From Schistosoma haematobium (Eukaryota > Platyhelminthes > Trematoda > Strigeidida > Schistosomatidae): 64,000 nucleotides of DNA. The stretch spans positions 16,919,501 through 16,983,500 of the forward strand of contig NC_067201.1 in assembly GCF_000699445.3 (NCBI RefSeq). Reading direction: 5' to 3'. A program made the translations under genes and the position numbers. The notes under the pieces were generated by a model, which ran no database searches, was not told the origin of the DNA, and was given only the letters and a program-made list of their open reading frames with translations. How positions within the stretch are numbered: position 1 is the first letter of the stretch; every line of letters begins with the position of its first letter. Of the stretch, positions 12,201 through 24,900 are shown in pieces.

Positions 12201-15200
12201 GTCTTTCATATATTAGACTACATAGGTTTCACCTATTTTGGGGTGTTTTCGTTGTGTTCGGTCCGCCTGTCTAGGTGTTCAATACGCTTAGGTTTAGAAG
12301 ATCATATAAGTCGACCTCTTGGATACCCATTGGTGAGATTTTAGTTTCAGAAACAGTGAACCTCCCCATGACGTCTGAGCTATTGTTGATAAGCTCTGTT
12401 CCTAGGCGACAGTTAAAGCCTCTAATATGTGTATCTGATACTCCAAGGATTTGGGCTTTATACCATCTATTGTGGATCGAGAACGGAAAATCTTCAAGTG
12501 AATGTTGATGATAAATAACGTTTTTACTCCTAATTGTTGTTTCTCCTATCCCTTCTCGATAACGATAGGCATAAACCTAAATGTAAGGTGAGTGGTCTCG
12601 TAAATAGTCAGATATTTGTAAAATGTGTATACTTTATAGGCATTTTTATGTTCCCATAGTAACACCTAGTAACCAAACTGTTGTCCTTCAGTTTACGGGA
12701 GTTTCGTTGACAAATAACATATGAGCTATGAAATTTGCACAGAAGATTACAGAGAACCTAAAATTTTGGACGGAAATGGAGGACTAGGTACACAACTGTT
12801 GATGCAAAAACAAGTAGTAAGCAATTGCACAATATAAAACTGTCCATAGGTCTGGTTATTCTTTAAATTTAGTGGCACCGTCTCAGCACCAACGAAGGCC
12901 CACGCACACAAAATAACCTACTTAAAAAAACTCGAATCGTTAACATAACGAACACATCAACAAATATATTACTCAAAAGACGAATAACTCGCAATTCAGT
13001 AAATCGGTATATCGAAGACATCAGTAGGCTGATTAGTAAATCGATAAGTTCGTTCTCTCTATTCTCAATGTTATGTTCTGTCCTTGTTTATAATGCGCTA
13101 TGGAAACAGGTTAGCCTGTCCATCATGTCAGGCCAGAACAGGCTAAACAATCATTTTATGACATGTCTTCGACATGAGATTGTTTAAGTTACCACGCAAA
13201 ACATTTGAGTTCCAATTGAGTGGGCGGCCATTATCAGACTCACTGATCACAACCAGATGGCACGGGCTGGCGGGTAAGCCACGGATTTTCGCGCACACGT
13301 TACATATTGTCGTGGATTTTTTGTGTCGTTATTTATCAGCTATTAACAGGCTTTTTTGCATGACACATCAATTTCTGTATTGCTAGTGCTTGTAACATAG
13401 TTTTTATTCCAATTTATTGGCAGTTTGACGTATTTCTTGCTCACCACGTAAGTAAATCTGAAGTTAGCTTAATATAGTTATTTGTAACAATACAAACTCA
13501 AGCAAGTAAAGTTCACCGTGTTTCTGGTCAAAAAATACATCACAGATTGAGTTTTCATGAAAATGAACCGTAAAATCTTTTACATATGGTTCACCTCCTT
13601 GATTGCGGTGACGGTGAACATGGATGTCGGTAGTTGTTTATAAAATGTAAGTAGAAGCAATCAAGCGTTAACCTAATTGTGAATATTATATAACTTGTTT
13701 GTATTTAGCCATAAAAAGTTATATCCATTAGAGGTACCATTGTTTTGTACTGAAGTGACATAATTATGTAACGTATCTGAGAAAAAAAATATGTGAGTAA
13801 CAATTGACGTTTATAGTGTTGTCCAGCGGCTTTCTGAACGTCTGCAGTAATAGTGTATAACACCACATCAAGTAGGAACAAAATCTTCATGATTAAAACG
13901 ATCGGTGTTTTTTGTGAGAATGGTGACACAACCATGTTTTTTAGTTAATACTGATTTGTGAGGTGTCTGTTATAGGGTTCACAAATGAGTTATTATATAC
14001 TCTTCACTCCGTTTCGGTAATACAGTTGTTGTGTTACTTAGGAAGTTATGAATGAATGTCACTACTTGTTAATAAAAGACTTATAGGCACAGTCTATTAC
14101 TTGCTATTTGAATAACTTATTGAATATGATACTGAGAACAAAGTTTAATTGTTTGTCTCAAAACGGATTTGTCGTTTTTCAGAATAGTATGAAGCTTATG
14201 GAATTTAGGATTACGGAAGATCGTGTGGAAAACCGGTTTACAAGTTTACGATAACTGTTTTATATTGCCTTCTGCTATGCTCATTCATCTAATGAATTAT
14301 TTAAATATAAATATAACAACCATACGCAGTGTTTTATATTATAAATCCTGTAATTTTGTATAATTATGGTCTAAATAAAGCCAAAACAAATATTGACGCA
14401 GAATCATGTGACTGCATTACATTTCGTGGTTTCTCATAAGTTGCATGCAACTGAATATGCATTATAATTTAAGATTGAGGGAAGAAATAGTATGAAAGAT
14501 AATAGAAAGCAAAGAATTGGAATGACCTAGGTTATCAATAATAACTATACATATGTATATGCTTGAACAGGTCAAAGGTCATTTGATGTTAGACTTAAGG
14601 GAACATAAAGGATGGGTGGTGTAATAGTCGAGTGAAGCTCAGAAGCATACAAGATAAATTGTGTGATAATTCTAGATGTAATGAATAAATCAGTGAATTA
14701 AGAACTAATAAGATAAGTGAAGACAATCTGAAGAGTTAACATAATTTAGCAAAGAAGTGTGAGTGGAAGGGTGGTCTAAGGATTACGTAATCCATCTTAT
14801 CAAGGAACTAGCTGCATGAAATTGTCTAGTTCCATACTAATACTAACTTGATAATGGACGTAATCTGACAACGGAAAATATGTAAGGCGGTTGTTTAATC
14901 TGTAAGGTTTTACGTGGAAGTCGCATTATTGTTTTATTTGACTCGTTGATTCCTCACAATGAACAACGATATAACGCTAAGTTCTAACGACAGTTCGTAA
15001 CTAATACAGTAGTACAAATTCTTAATTTTCACACACAATTATTCGTTAAAGCGATTGGTAAACCTCCCCATGAAAGTATGAAGAAGACGAAAATAAAAAA
15101 TGAGAAAAAGTTTATTGATTTTTCATGACTACTAAAGTGGAAAGATAAGTTTACAAGTTGTATAAATAGTGGTATAAAATAAAGCCACAAAGAACTGTTA
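9300..15200. other. Intergenic, largely featureless
   Basis: AT-rich DNA with scattered short ORFs lacking family signatures. The exception is a minus-strand coding-like stretch at 11721-12500, listed separately. Confidence 0.6.
11721..12508 (-). pseudogene. Unrecognised coding-like, interrupted minus-strand sequence
   Basis: Two open segments on the minus strand look protein-like in composition. One is about 12500-12265, containing ILGVSDTHIRGFNCRLGTEL and TVSETKISPMGIQEVDLYDL. The other is 11939-11721, containing KIYQFISSPYNISFVQHL. The sequence between them is full of stops. I do not recognise the family. It may be the remains of a transposable element ORF or an old pseudogene. Confidence 0.35.
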
Positions 15201-15216
15201 ATCGTAAACCTGCTGT

Positions 15217-16036
15217 CTAGCTGTTTATAATTCTTAAGTAAAAATTGTAGACTTTTCTCACCACCTGATTCGCGAAGCGTTCACCATATTTCTCAACAAT
15301 TTGTTGTTTGCACATTCTTTGGAGCTGTTGAAGTTGTATATATTCTTTACTCCGTCTCCGTAATGAAATTCCTGTGTTGTTTTGTAAATTGTGCGTATTG
15401 TCTAATTTCCATCTGCAGCAACACCTAAGAAGTTGATGAGCTATGCAGTTTATATTTTATAATTTAAATAGCTTACCTGTTAGATTTCGTCTTTTAATAT
15501 ATGCCAGCAGGAGATGGCGGCACGGATATCGACACATATTAAACGTGCTACAATTGCATTCACAAATACTTACATCTACTTCGTAATGTTGTCCGCGGTC
15601 AAGCATAAACAACCACTCGCTGCTTTCATATTCTAAGTTAACGAAACGCATTTTTTTAAGTTCCTATAACACTTTGGATCTTGTGAATGGGGTCAACATG
15701 TTCAACAAGATTTTATAACGTATTGTTGACCCTCCAATCTTACGCGAAACATCGATTGGCAATTTAAAAATTTAGACCTTAAAGGTAACACATTAGTTAG
15801 AGTCCTCACGGTTTTTTATTCACATTCAGACCTTCTGACTTACGTTTACGACCAAACGTGCAACGAAACACTACGAACAAGTGTTTATATCTCACATCCT
15901 TCAACAATCTACTTTCTGCGTGAACATAGTGTGTATGGGTCATCTGAGAAAACATAGATTTATCCCATCATACTTTATGGAAATCCTTTAGCGCATTATC
16001 TAATTCAATCCAGCTTCCGAATCTCTTATTCAGCAT
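15217..16036 (-). CDS. FAR1-like plus SWIM zinc-finger protein, compact four-exon model
   Basis: Proposed exons in transcription order are 16036-15974, 15943-15844, 15632-15477 and 15401-15217, totalling 504 nt and 167 aa. All junctions are GT..AG and all phases agree (0, 1, 1). The first intron is only 30 nt and removes an in-frame TGA. Exons 1-2 resemble the FAR1 domain of MULE-type transposases (FGSWIELDNALKDFHK, later LFVVFRCTFGRKR). Exon 3 holds a SWIM finger, CECNCSTF..PCRHLLLAY, with ligands C-x-C and C-x-H. Exon 4 encodes a basic, helical tail ending KVYNFYLRIINS. In MULE proteins and ZSWIM relatives a DDE core of several hundred residues normally sits between these domains; here it is absent. 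It may be a domesticated DNA-binding remnant or a decayed transposon. The ATG is uncertain, since the open frame continues upstream. Confidence 0.55.
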
Positions 16037-16039
16037 AAT

Positions 16040-18975
16040 ACGTTGGAACGCGTCACTTACGTTCACTGAAATTTCACTTGAGCATGAAGCACTAGAGACA
16101 ACATACAATAGTTATTAAAAAAAGGTTATTCCTTGAAAAAAATTAACTGAAGGAAGAACAACAAATATTTAGGACTTACCCTTCAGTTGACATTTCGTCT
16201 TAACTCACAAAAACTATGCGCATCTATAACCTTTTACGTTATTTTATCTTTCTTACGTTGTTTTCTGGACCTTATCAACAAATTATATATAGCTGTTGAC
16301 TTTCACTACAGCACTTAGGACCACAGATCAAGTTTCGAAGGAATAACAGAGCTAAAGTGTGCACTACAAAACAGAAAATACTCAGTTAATGCTCTTAGCA
16401 GTTATTTAGTGTTTATTATGCATCAAAAGATGACTTATATATGGAAACATTTAATACTCATAGGACCCAACACACACACGGCAATTGAAATACGGAATGC
16501 CCGCTTCCAGTCAGCGCGTTCAAGGTCGTTGAAACGAAACGGCGGACAGATTTGAAAGGGATTACCGTTTTTACCTTGCCCAACCAGATACATGGTACCG
16601 TACAGAAAAAACGAGGGAGCGCAAAGAAATAAACCGGTTCATACAAAGTCATTGGATTCAAACGAATTCGAGAAATTTACAAAAGCCATAATAGATCCAA
16701 CTACTATGAGTACTTTTCCTATTTGTTAAGAAAGCCTTTAAGATAATGTGCGGCATTCCATTGGTCTTTTCTTAAGTATATTGACCTAGTTAAGTAAAAC
16801 CGAACCCTAGCCAAGTAATCTGTCGAAATAAATGTAACCCTATTCACATTAGAGAGTTACCACTCTGTGATAAGTAGTTAGTATGTAACCAGTGAAGATC
16901 ACTAGTTTAGGTAGCCGTCATGGATGGTCAGGTTTTAGTGGGTTAGAACGAAAATGGTGTATCCTCCTTTATCTCAAAGTTACACCTCATGGTTGACACA
17001 TATAACCCAGATTATACTGTCTTAGTATCCACATACTGAGACTGCAGTGATGACTGCATAGTAAAAAGCAGTTTCACTAAAAACAATGTATAATAGGAAA
17101 ATATTGAAGAAGCACATATTCGATCCGCTGCCACACGAACCGGTCCATGGCATGCAGTTGATTAGTTGACCTTGATAGGTTCAACAAACAACTCAACATC
17201 CATTGATCTGTCTGATTGATGATTTGGCTAGAACTAAATAACAATTTGTTGGCACTAAATGTTAATTCAGTCTAATCAATATCAAGGATAACCAACACAG
17301 ATAGATTATTCGAACTCATGAGTTTAGCAGCCTTGTCGCTAGTTTTATTTTTTCATAAGTAAACACTATTCCGTCAACATTTATTGTTCTCCAAAGTTGC
17401 TAAGAAAGCAAGGCAGTACGACTACCAAGTTGGGAAACCACAAGAGCTCGACGTAATGTTACTACAGCTGGGTAATCTTTCTAATCATAAAGGGTTTCAA
17501 TTGCTATCCAAATGACATAAACTCTTTATCGACGCCCATAAGTTCATCTATTGAAAGCACATGTTAATATCAGTTCCAAAGTCACAAAATGTTGAACCTT
17601 CAGAGATATAAGCCTCCCACTGCTTTTGTGATCAGACTTGACAGTCGTTTAACTTAAAGAGGACACCAAAGAACCTCAGAACTACCCAGTGTGACTGCAA
17701 AAACACGAAAAGTAACGGTTAAGAGTTCAACCCCCAGATGTATCACTCCGTCTCCTTGTATTCCAGAAGACGAACGACCATCTACTTATTCAGAATTCAC
17801 TGCCTCAACGTAGCCTACATAAATCGTCACCTTAATCTTCTGCAGAAAGAGAACATGATCATACGCCAGGGAGAATCAAATATACCCAACACCTATGTAT
17901 TTCATTCTAATTCCCAATTATAATGATCTTTATCCACTTTTATACCTACCTTACAGCCTTTAATAGACGGATTAAATATCATTTGAAAAGTGTAATTACT
18001 GGCCAGAAGTGTTATCGCCAACTCCTAAATTAGGCAAGACTAGTGGAATCGATCATTTGGAGTAATTTTAATAGAGAACATGAAGGGCATGGAGTAATTC
18101 TTAAGTATCGGGATATAAATGTGGAGCGAACTATTTATACTAAATAACCACAAACATTAGGAGCCTGTTAAATCCAAGGATATTCTTACTCAATGTTCTA
18201 GTTGATACCCATAAGTACCTTTCAGGTAGTAATTACAGACTAACTTTGCGGAAGCATTTACGGAAATGTTGTCCATGGGTAATTCAACAAATTTTAACCT
18301 ACAGCCACATCACGTGCGCACGTCCGATATAGTCATGTGAGATATGATTTGGCTCGCAGCATTCAGTAGGGAATAATTAGCCGACTAAAACCATGCACCC
18401 GCCTCTTATAGTAGTGCATTTATTGATCTTAGCACGGACACACTTTTAAGACAATATGAAGAGTATTTAAAGTATAATGTTAACTTGGGTAGACAATTTA
18501 TAGTTTAAACTGTGTTTTTGGTCAACTGTGGACTTTTCCAGCCCAAAATACACAGATTTGACCAAAGAGGAAGTAATTAATGCTGGGATATTGACTTTAT
18601 GCTGTGTTGCTGTCAAACAATTGCACAACCATCCAATTAATTTTAGGTCTGTAATGAGCTGTCTAGTGTATTCGAAGCAATAAACCACAATGGTGACCTA
18701 ACCGACTTCTAGCTTATAAGTACATTACTTTGAAGCAATATAGATAAGTATAAAAATGGGCCAACTTACGTCATTTTAGATTGCATAAAGACAAACTTAG
18801 CAGTTAGAAAAACATACTAAACAGTCAAACTTTGTAGAAACACCTAAATTAACCTGTATTGTAAGATGAATCTTGAAGACAACCACAGAGGTAAAGACAA
18901 CAGACTACTAGAACAGAATCTGTCAATATTTTATCAAATTAAATGTATTTACAAAACAATTTGATGTTAAAAATT
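16040..18975. other. Intergenic between SWIM gene and bystin, nothing recognised
   Basis: AT-rich sequence with only short ORFs (up to about 73 codons) and no domain signature on either strand. Confidence 0.6.
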
Positions 18976-18978
18976 ATG

Positions 18979-21900
18979 TTAGTTAGGTGAAATAGTTCCC
19001 AGCAAGCTTCTAATTTCTGGTGTTATTTGTGGATGTTCATGACGGCGACATAATTTAAGTACCTTTTCACGCTGAGACGGGTTAACACAATGCCTATAAA
19101 ACTCCAAAAATACCAATAAGCTTTTGAACCAGGTCAGCGGCATACGCTTCTCATCGGTGAAGTAAACAGTGCAATCTTTATCAAAACTAAAATGGAAAAG
19201 GTATAAAAGTAATTTAGGTTATAAAACCGATATGACAATTCATTGATAATACTGAAGATATGCATAAAAGCAAGTACAATTTAGAGATCATTACAACAAC
19301 ACATTTTTGTAACGGGTAGTGATCAAACAATCTTTTACCTCATTTTAACTATACATATAAAATAATGAACATTCATATCACCACTAAAAACATAAACCGA
19401 ACATTAAGGTAAAATCCTTTGAGCCAATAATTTACTATAAACTAAGAGGGGAAAAGGATCCACAAACGACCTACATGGTTATAACTAGATAACCATCTAT
19501 GCATTCCAAGGTCAAGCGATTTTTACGACAGTGATACTAGTCCTCTGTCGCTTTCCTTCGCACTACAGTATAGAAAAACTTTCACTTTATATCCTTTCAC
19601 AAACCACGACTGAATAAAAAGTTTATACAAATTTTTAAATTACTTTCTTATAAATCTATACTGAAATATTCATACGTTAACATGTATCAAAGTATAATTA
19701 TTAGTTGAGTTTCTTTTTAATACTAATAATGGTGGTGAATACTAGTGGAATCATAAAAGTAGCTTTTGTTTGATTATTAAATTTGTCGAAATTTGAAGTA
19801 ACAACGTAACAGTAAGTTTCAGTGCAGTATGCAAGAACATTAACAGTTTGAAAAAATGTACACTGAAACTAACGACTATCAAGTAGCACTACTTTCCCAA
19901 GACTATACGAATATAATCAAAGGTAAAATTCAAGCATTCATACAACCAGTCTAGAAATAAAAAAGGTGATCATTTTATTTAATCCAATAATTAAATCACT
20001 ATTTAGAATAAGAAATTATTGTGAGATTATCGTCGGCGAACAAAACTAATTGCACTTTTGACAAAAAGTTATATTTGTTTACTTATTTTAATCTTGAAGT
20101 AACTTAATAAATGGCTATAACTCACCATCACCATAAAACAAGAACTATTGTAAACACGAAGAGATCAACCTGCCTACTTGTTGTCTATTTTCAAAACTGT
20201 GAAAATATTCCGATTAAACTAATTGCTTTATATTTGAAAATATTATGAATGTTAAGTGTATGCACTCCTGCGCTATGAGAAAAATGTTTTTATGATAATA
20301 AACACTGGAAAATTCACAAAAAAAACACCAATTCACGGTACATTTTACGTTCTGTCTATCCTTTGACAAAAGGAGAGACAAAAATATCGAAGTTGAAATA
20401 ATTCATATAAATGATGGTTGGAAAAATAGTTGTGGTATTATTTAACTGGTACAAAACTTTAATGATTTAATGCAGGTGGAAAGTAGTGGGTTTTTAAAAT
20501 GTTTTGAATTATAAAACAATTATAAAACAAATCTTTAAATTTACAGGCGGTTTTTATCACATATTGTTATCTGCTAGGATAACATCAGAAACTAAAGCGT
20601 AGTGGATAGCTGTTTCGTTCTAGTAAGGATATCTAACAATGATGTAAACAGGGAACTCCGCCTGGAGTCCCTGCGGGGGCTACTGCCGGTCCCAAACCCG
20701 GATAAAGGAGGAGAGTTTGGCATGGGGTTAGCGTCCCCATCCCGTAGAAAACTAACTCGCTAAAAAAACGCTAACCAGAAAAAATTATTCAGACCTTTTA
20801 AACTCTGCCCTGGGAGTCAGAAGGTCTTTATTTAGAAGAACTATGACGCCTCATGATGAAAGCCGAATTCCTTCGGAAGTTACGAGGTCGATGCCCCTTC
20901 TGACAACCAGAGCGACCATTTATTTAGGTACATGGAATGTTCGTACAATGTGGGACACCGGGAGAGTCTTCCAAACTGCTACAGAAATGAGAAGATACAA
21001 TCTAAAGGTGCTTGGGATCAGTGAAACACATTGGACGCAAGTTGGACAACAACGACTAACTACAGGAGAGCTCCTGTTATACTCCGGCCATGAAGAAGAA
21101 AATGCACCACATACACAAGGAGTTGCATTGATGCTGTCCAAACAAGCGCAAAATGCGCTTATAGGATGGGAATCTCATGGACCAAGGATCATCAAAGCCT
21201 CCTTCAAAACAAAGAAAGAGGGCATTTCAACGAACATCATCCAATGCTATGCGCCTACCAATGACTACAATGAAGAAGCTAAAGATCAATTCTACAATAG
21301 GCTGCAGTCAATCATCGAGAAGTGCCCAACAAAGGACCTGACCATTCTGATGGGAGATTTCAATGCCAAGGTTGGAACGGACAACACTGGATATGAAGAC
21401 ATCATGGGACGACACGGACTGGAAGGAACGAAAATGGTGAGATTGGCAAACCTATGTGCCTTCAATAAACTGGTCATAGGCGGCACCATATTCCCACATA
21501 AACGCATACATAAAGCCGCATAGACTTCACCGGATCACACCACGCAAAACCAAATCGACCATATTTGCATCAACAAAACGTTCAGGAGGACTCTAGAGGA
21601 CGTGAGAACCAAGAGAGGAACTGATATAGCATCAGATCATCACTTGCTGGTCGCCAAGATGAAATTGAAACTCAAGAAGCACTGGACAATGGGGCGGACA
21701 ATATCACAAAAGTTCAATACGGCCTTTCTTCAGGATACTAACAAACTCAATAAATTCAAGATAGACCTCAGCAACAAGTTCCAGGTTTTTCATGATCTAC
21801 TCAAAGGAGAAGGAATTACTGTGGAGAGCAACTGGAAAGGGATCAAAGAGGCAATCACTTCAACATGTCATGAGGTCCTGGGTCACAAGAAGCACCATCA

Positions 21901-24900
21901 CAAGGAATGGATCATTGTTGATACACTGGATAAGATTCAAGAAAGGAGGAACAATAAAGCAGCAATCAATACCAGTCGAACAAGAGCAGAAAAAGCCAAG
22001 GCACAAGCTGAATACACAGAAGTAAACAAACAAGTGAAGAGGAGCATCAGAAATGACAAACGTAAATATGTGGAGGATTTAGCGACAACGGCGGAAAAGG
22101 CTGCAAGAGAAGGAAACATGAGACAACTGTATGACATGACAAAGAAACTCTGGAAATCGCCGCAAACCAGAACGACCAGTGAAAAGCGAGGAAGTCAAGG
22201 TAATCACTAACATTGAAGAGCAACAAAACAGGTGGGTAGAACACTTCAAAGAACTCTTGAATCGACCAGCTCCACTGAACCCACCCAACATCGAAGCAGC
22301 ACCCACGGACCTCCTAATCAATGTTGGCCCACCAACAATTGAAGAAATCAGCATGGCCATCAGACAAATCAAGAGTGGCAAAGCAGCAGGACCAGACAAC
22401 ACTCCAGCAGAGGCACTAAAAGCAGACGTAGCGGCAACTAAAAGGATACTCCACATTCTCTTCAATAAGATTTGGGATGAGGAACAAGTACCAACAGACT
22501 GGAAAGAAGGACTTCTGATCAAAATACCGAAGAAAGGCGATCTGAGCAAGTGTGATAACTACAGGGGCATCACTCTTCTCTCAATACCGGGAAAAGTCTT
22601 CAACAGGGTATTGTTAAATAGGATGAAGGACTGCGTAGACGCCCAACTTCGTGACCAACAGGCAGGATTCCGTAAGGATAGATCGTGTACAGAACAAATC
22701 GCAACTCTACGGATCATTGTGGAACAATCACTTGAATGGAATTCATCACTCTACATCAACTTCATTGACTACGAAAAGGCATTTGATAGCGTGGACAGAA
22801 CAACACTATGGAAACTCCTTCGACACTACGGCGTGCCTCAGAAGATAGTCAATATCATACAGAACTCATATGATGGATTACACTGCAAAATTGTGCATGG
22901 AGGACAGTTGACAAAGTCGTTCGAAGTGAAGACCGGTGTTAGGCAAGGTTGCTTACTCTCACCCTTTCTCTTTCTCCTGGTGATCGACTGGATCATGAAG
23001 ACGTCAACATCTGAAGGGCAACACGGGATACAGTGAACAGCTAGAGTGCGGCTGAACAATCTAGACTTCGCAGATGATCTGGCCCTTCTGTCGCACACAC
23101 AACAACGAATGCAGGAGAAAACGACCAGTGTAGCAGCAGCCTCAGCAGCAGTAGGTCTCAACATACACAAAGGGAAAAGCAAGATTCTCCGATACAACAC
23201 AACATGCAACAACCGAGTCACACTTGACGGAGAAGATTTGGGAGATGTAAAAACCTTTACATATTTGGGCAGCATCATCGATGAACACGGTGGATCTGAT
23301 GCAGATGTGAAGGCGCGGATCGGCAAAGCAAGAACAGCATATTTACAACTTAGAAACATATGGGACTCAAGGCAACTGTCAACCAACACCAAGGTCAGGA
23401 TTCTCAATACAAATGTCAAGACAGTTCTACTGTATGGGGCAGAAACCTGGAGAACTATGAAAGCCATCATCCAGAAAATACAGGTGTTTATTAACAATTG
23501 TCTACGCAAAATACTTCGGATCCGTTGGCCGGACACTATTAGCAACAACGTACTGTGGGAGAGAACAAACCAGATCACAGCGGAGGTAGAAATCAGGAAG
23601 AAGCGCTGGAAGTGGATAGGACACACATTGAGGAAAGCATCCAACTGAGTCTCAAGACAAGCCCTCACATGGAATCCTCAAGGCCAAAGGAAAAGAGGAA
23701 GACCAAAGAACACATTACGCCGAGAAACGGAGATAGACATGAAAAAAATGAACAAGAATTGGATGGAACTAGAAAAGAAGGCCCAGGACAGAGTGGGTTG
23801 GAGAATGCTGGTCGGCGGCCTATGCTCCATTGGGAGTAACAGGCGTAAGTAAGTAAGTAATGTAAACAGGGATCGAAACTGGGTCTGATTATGAGCGCTT
23901 AACTTTTGGGTAATCATATACTTTGCCACTCAATAAATTCAAAATACCGAAAAGTGCACTGACTACGAGGGAAGCATTAACATCTTATGTTATTATTCGA
24001 TAAGAGTGAAAAAGTATTTTATTTCACAAAATTTATGAAAGTAAAACACACTATAGATGAGAAAAGTATGTACATATACTAAAAATTAAACGGCTTACCT
24101 AATGAAATAATCGATAATTCTTTGGACAGCGGCTTCTGGTAAGTGATACTTTTTAGTTAAAAATGTCTCAATAACCATTGATCGAGGAATGCTGAAATCT
24201 TCTTCTAATGTAAGAGCAAGAGCGACTGCAGCAAAACGTGATTTTAACGTCGCTCTTTTAATTAGATTGGACAGGATTACACCTTCAGTTTTAGAAATCT
24301 CCGACTAAATAAGTAGCAGATATACAAAGAGGAAATGATTGATAATTGAAGAATTAATAAAAAGAAAATGTATATCGGTTCACAAAAATAATAAGTTTTG
24401 TGACAAGAATCAATCCAATTGTTGATAAGTAAAACAGTTTTAATAGAACAGAATAAATTTTAATAAGCGGTTTTATAATTAGTTACATAAAAAGATTCTT
24501 CGAAAGCAACGACAGCTTTTGATTGAAGTTAATTGTCTTGTGCTGAAAGCAATATGCCTAAAGAGACACACTTGATATGAGAGCGTATCTAACGTGGTTA
24601 GGTATATTTAGTATAATTCAGGTATGAAAGATTTCAGGGACCAGTTATGAGTTGTATATGCAAGCACAAATATTATTTGAAGTCTAGTGAGTGTCCGGAT
24701 CGAAATAAGTTAAATACAATGAGAACCTATAACACGAACTAATAAACTGTAATACAACAGATATATTTAATAGTCTATAATAGAGATATTCGAAGTTAGT
24801 TAGTGCGGTGTAACCGAACACTGAATACAAACTGTTCTGGACGGTGTTAAACAGTGACTTGCGAAATGTTTCAGTCATCAAAGTATGTTATCAAGTAATC

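Larger units (their letters stand above)
20595..23945 (-). repeat. Decayed hammerhead SINE, split by an RTE insertion
   Basis: 20595-20654 (GTAGTGGATAGCTGTTTCG..) and 23873-23945 (TCGAAACTGGGTCTGA, GAGCGCTTAAC, ACTTTGCCACTCAATAAATT) line up respectively with the ribozyme half and the B-box/A-box half of the SINE at 2310-2450. Removing the RTE element and one copy of its target duplication restores a continuous though mutated SINE. Its ribozyme is not intact. Confidence 0.6.

Noticed and set aside
13983..14045. Stretch similar in wording to the last exon of the SWIM gene (near 15346-15400)
   Set aside because: Similarity is short and interrupted; a diverged duplicate exon is possible but cannot be supported by eye.
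22079..22549. 156-codon minus-strand ORF and a 276-codon minus-strand ORF at 22838-23668
   Set aside because: These are antisense shadows of the RTE reverse transcriptase on the plus strand.
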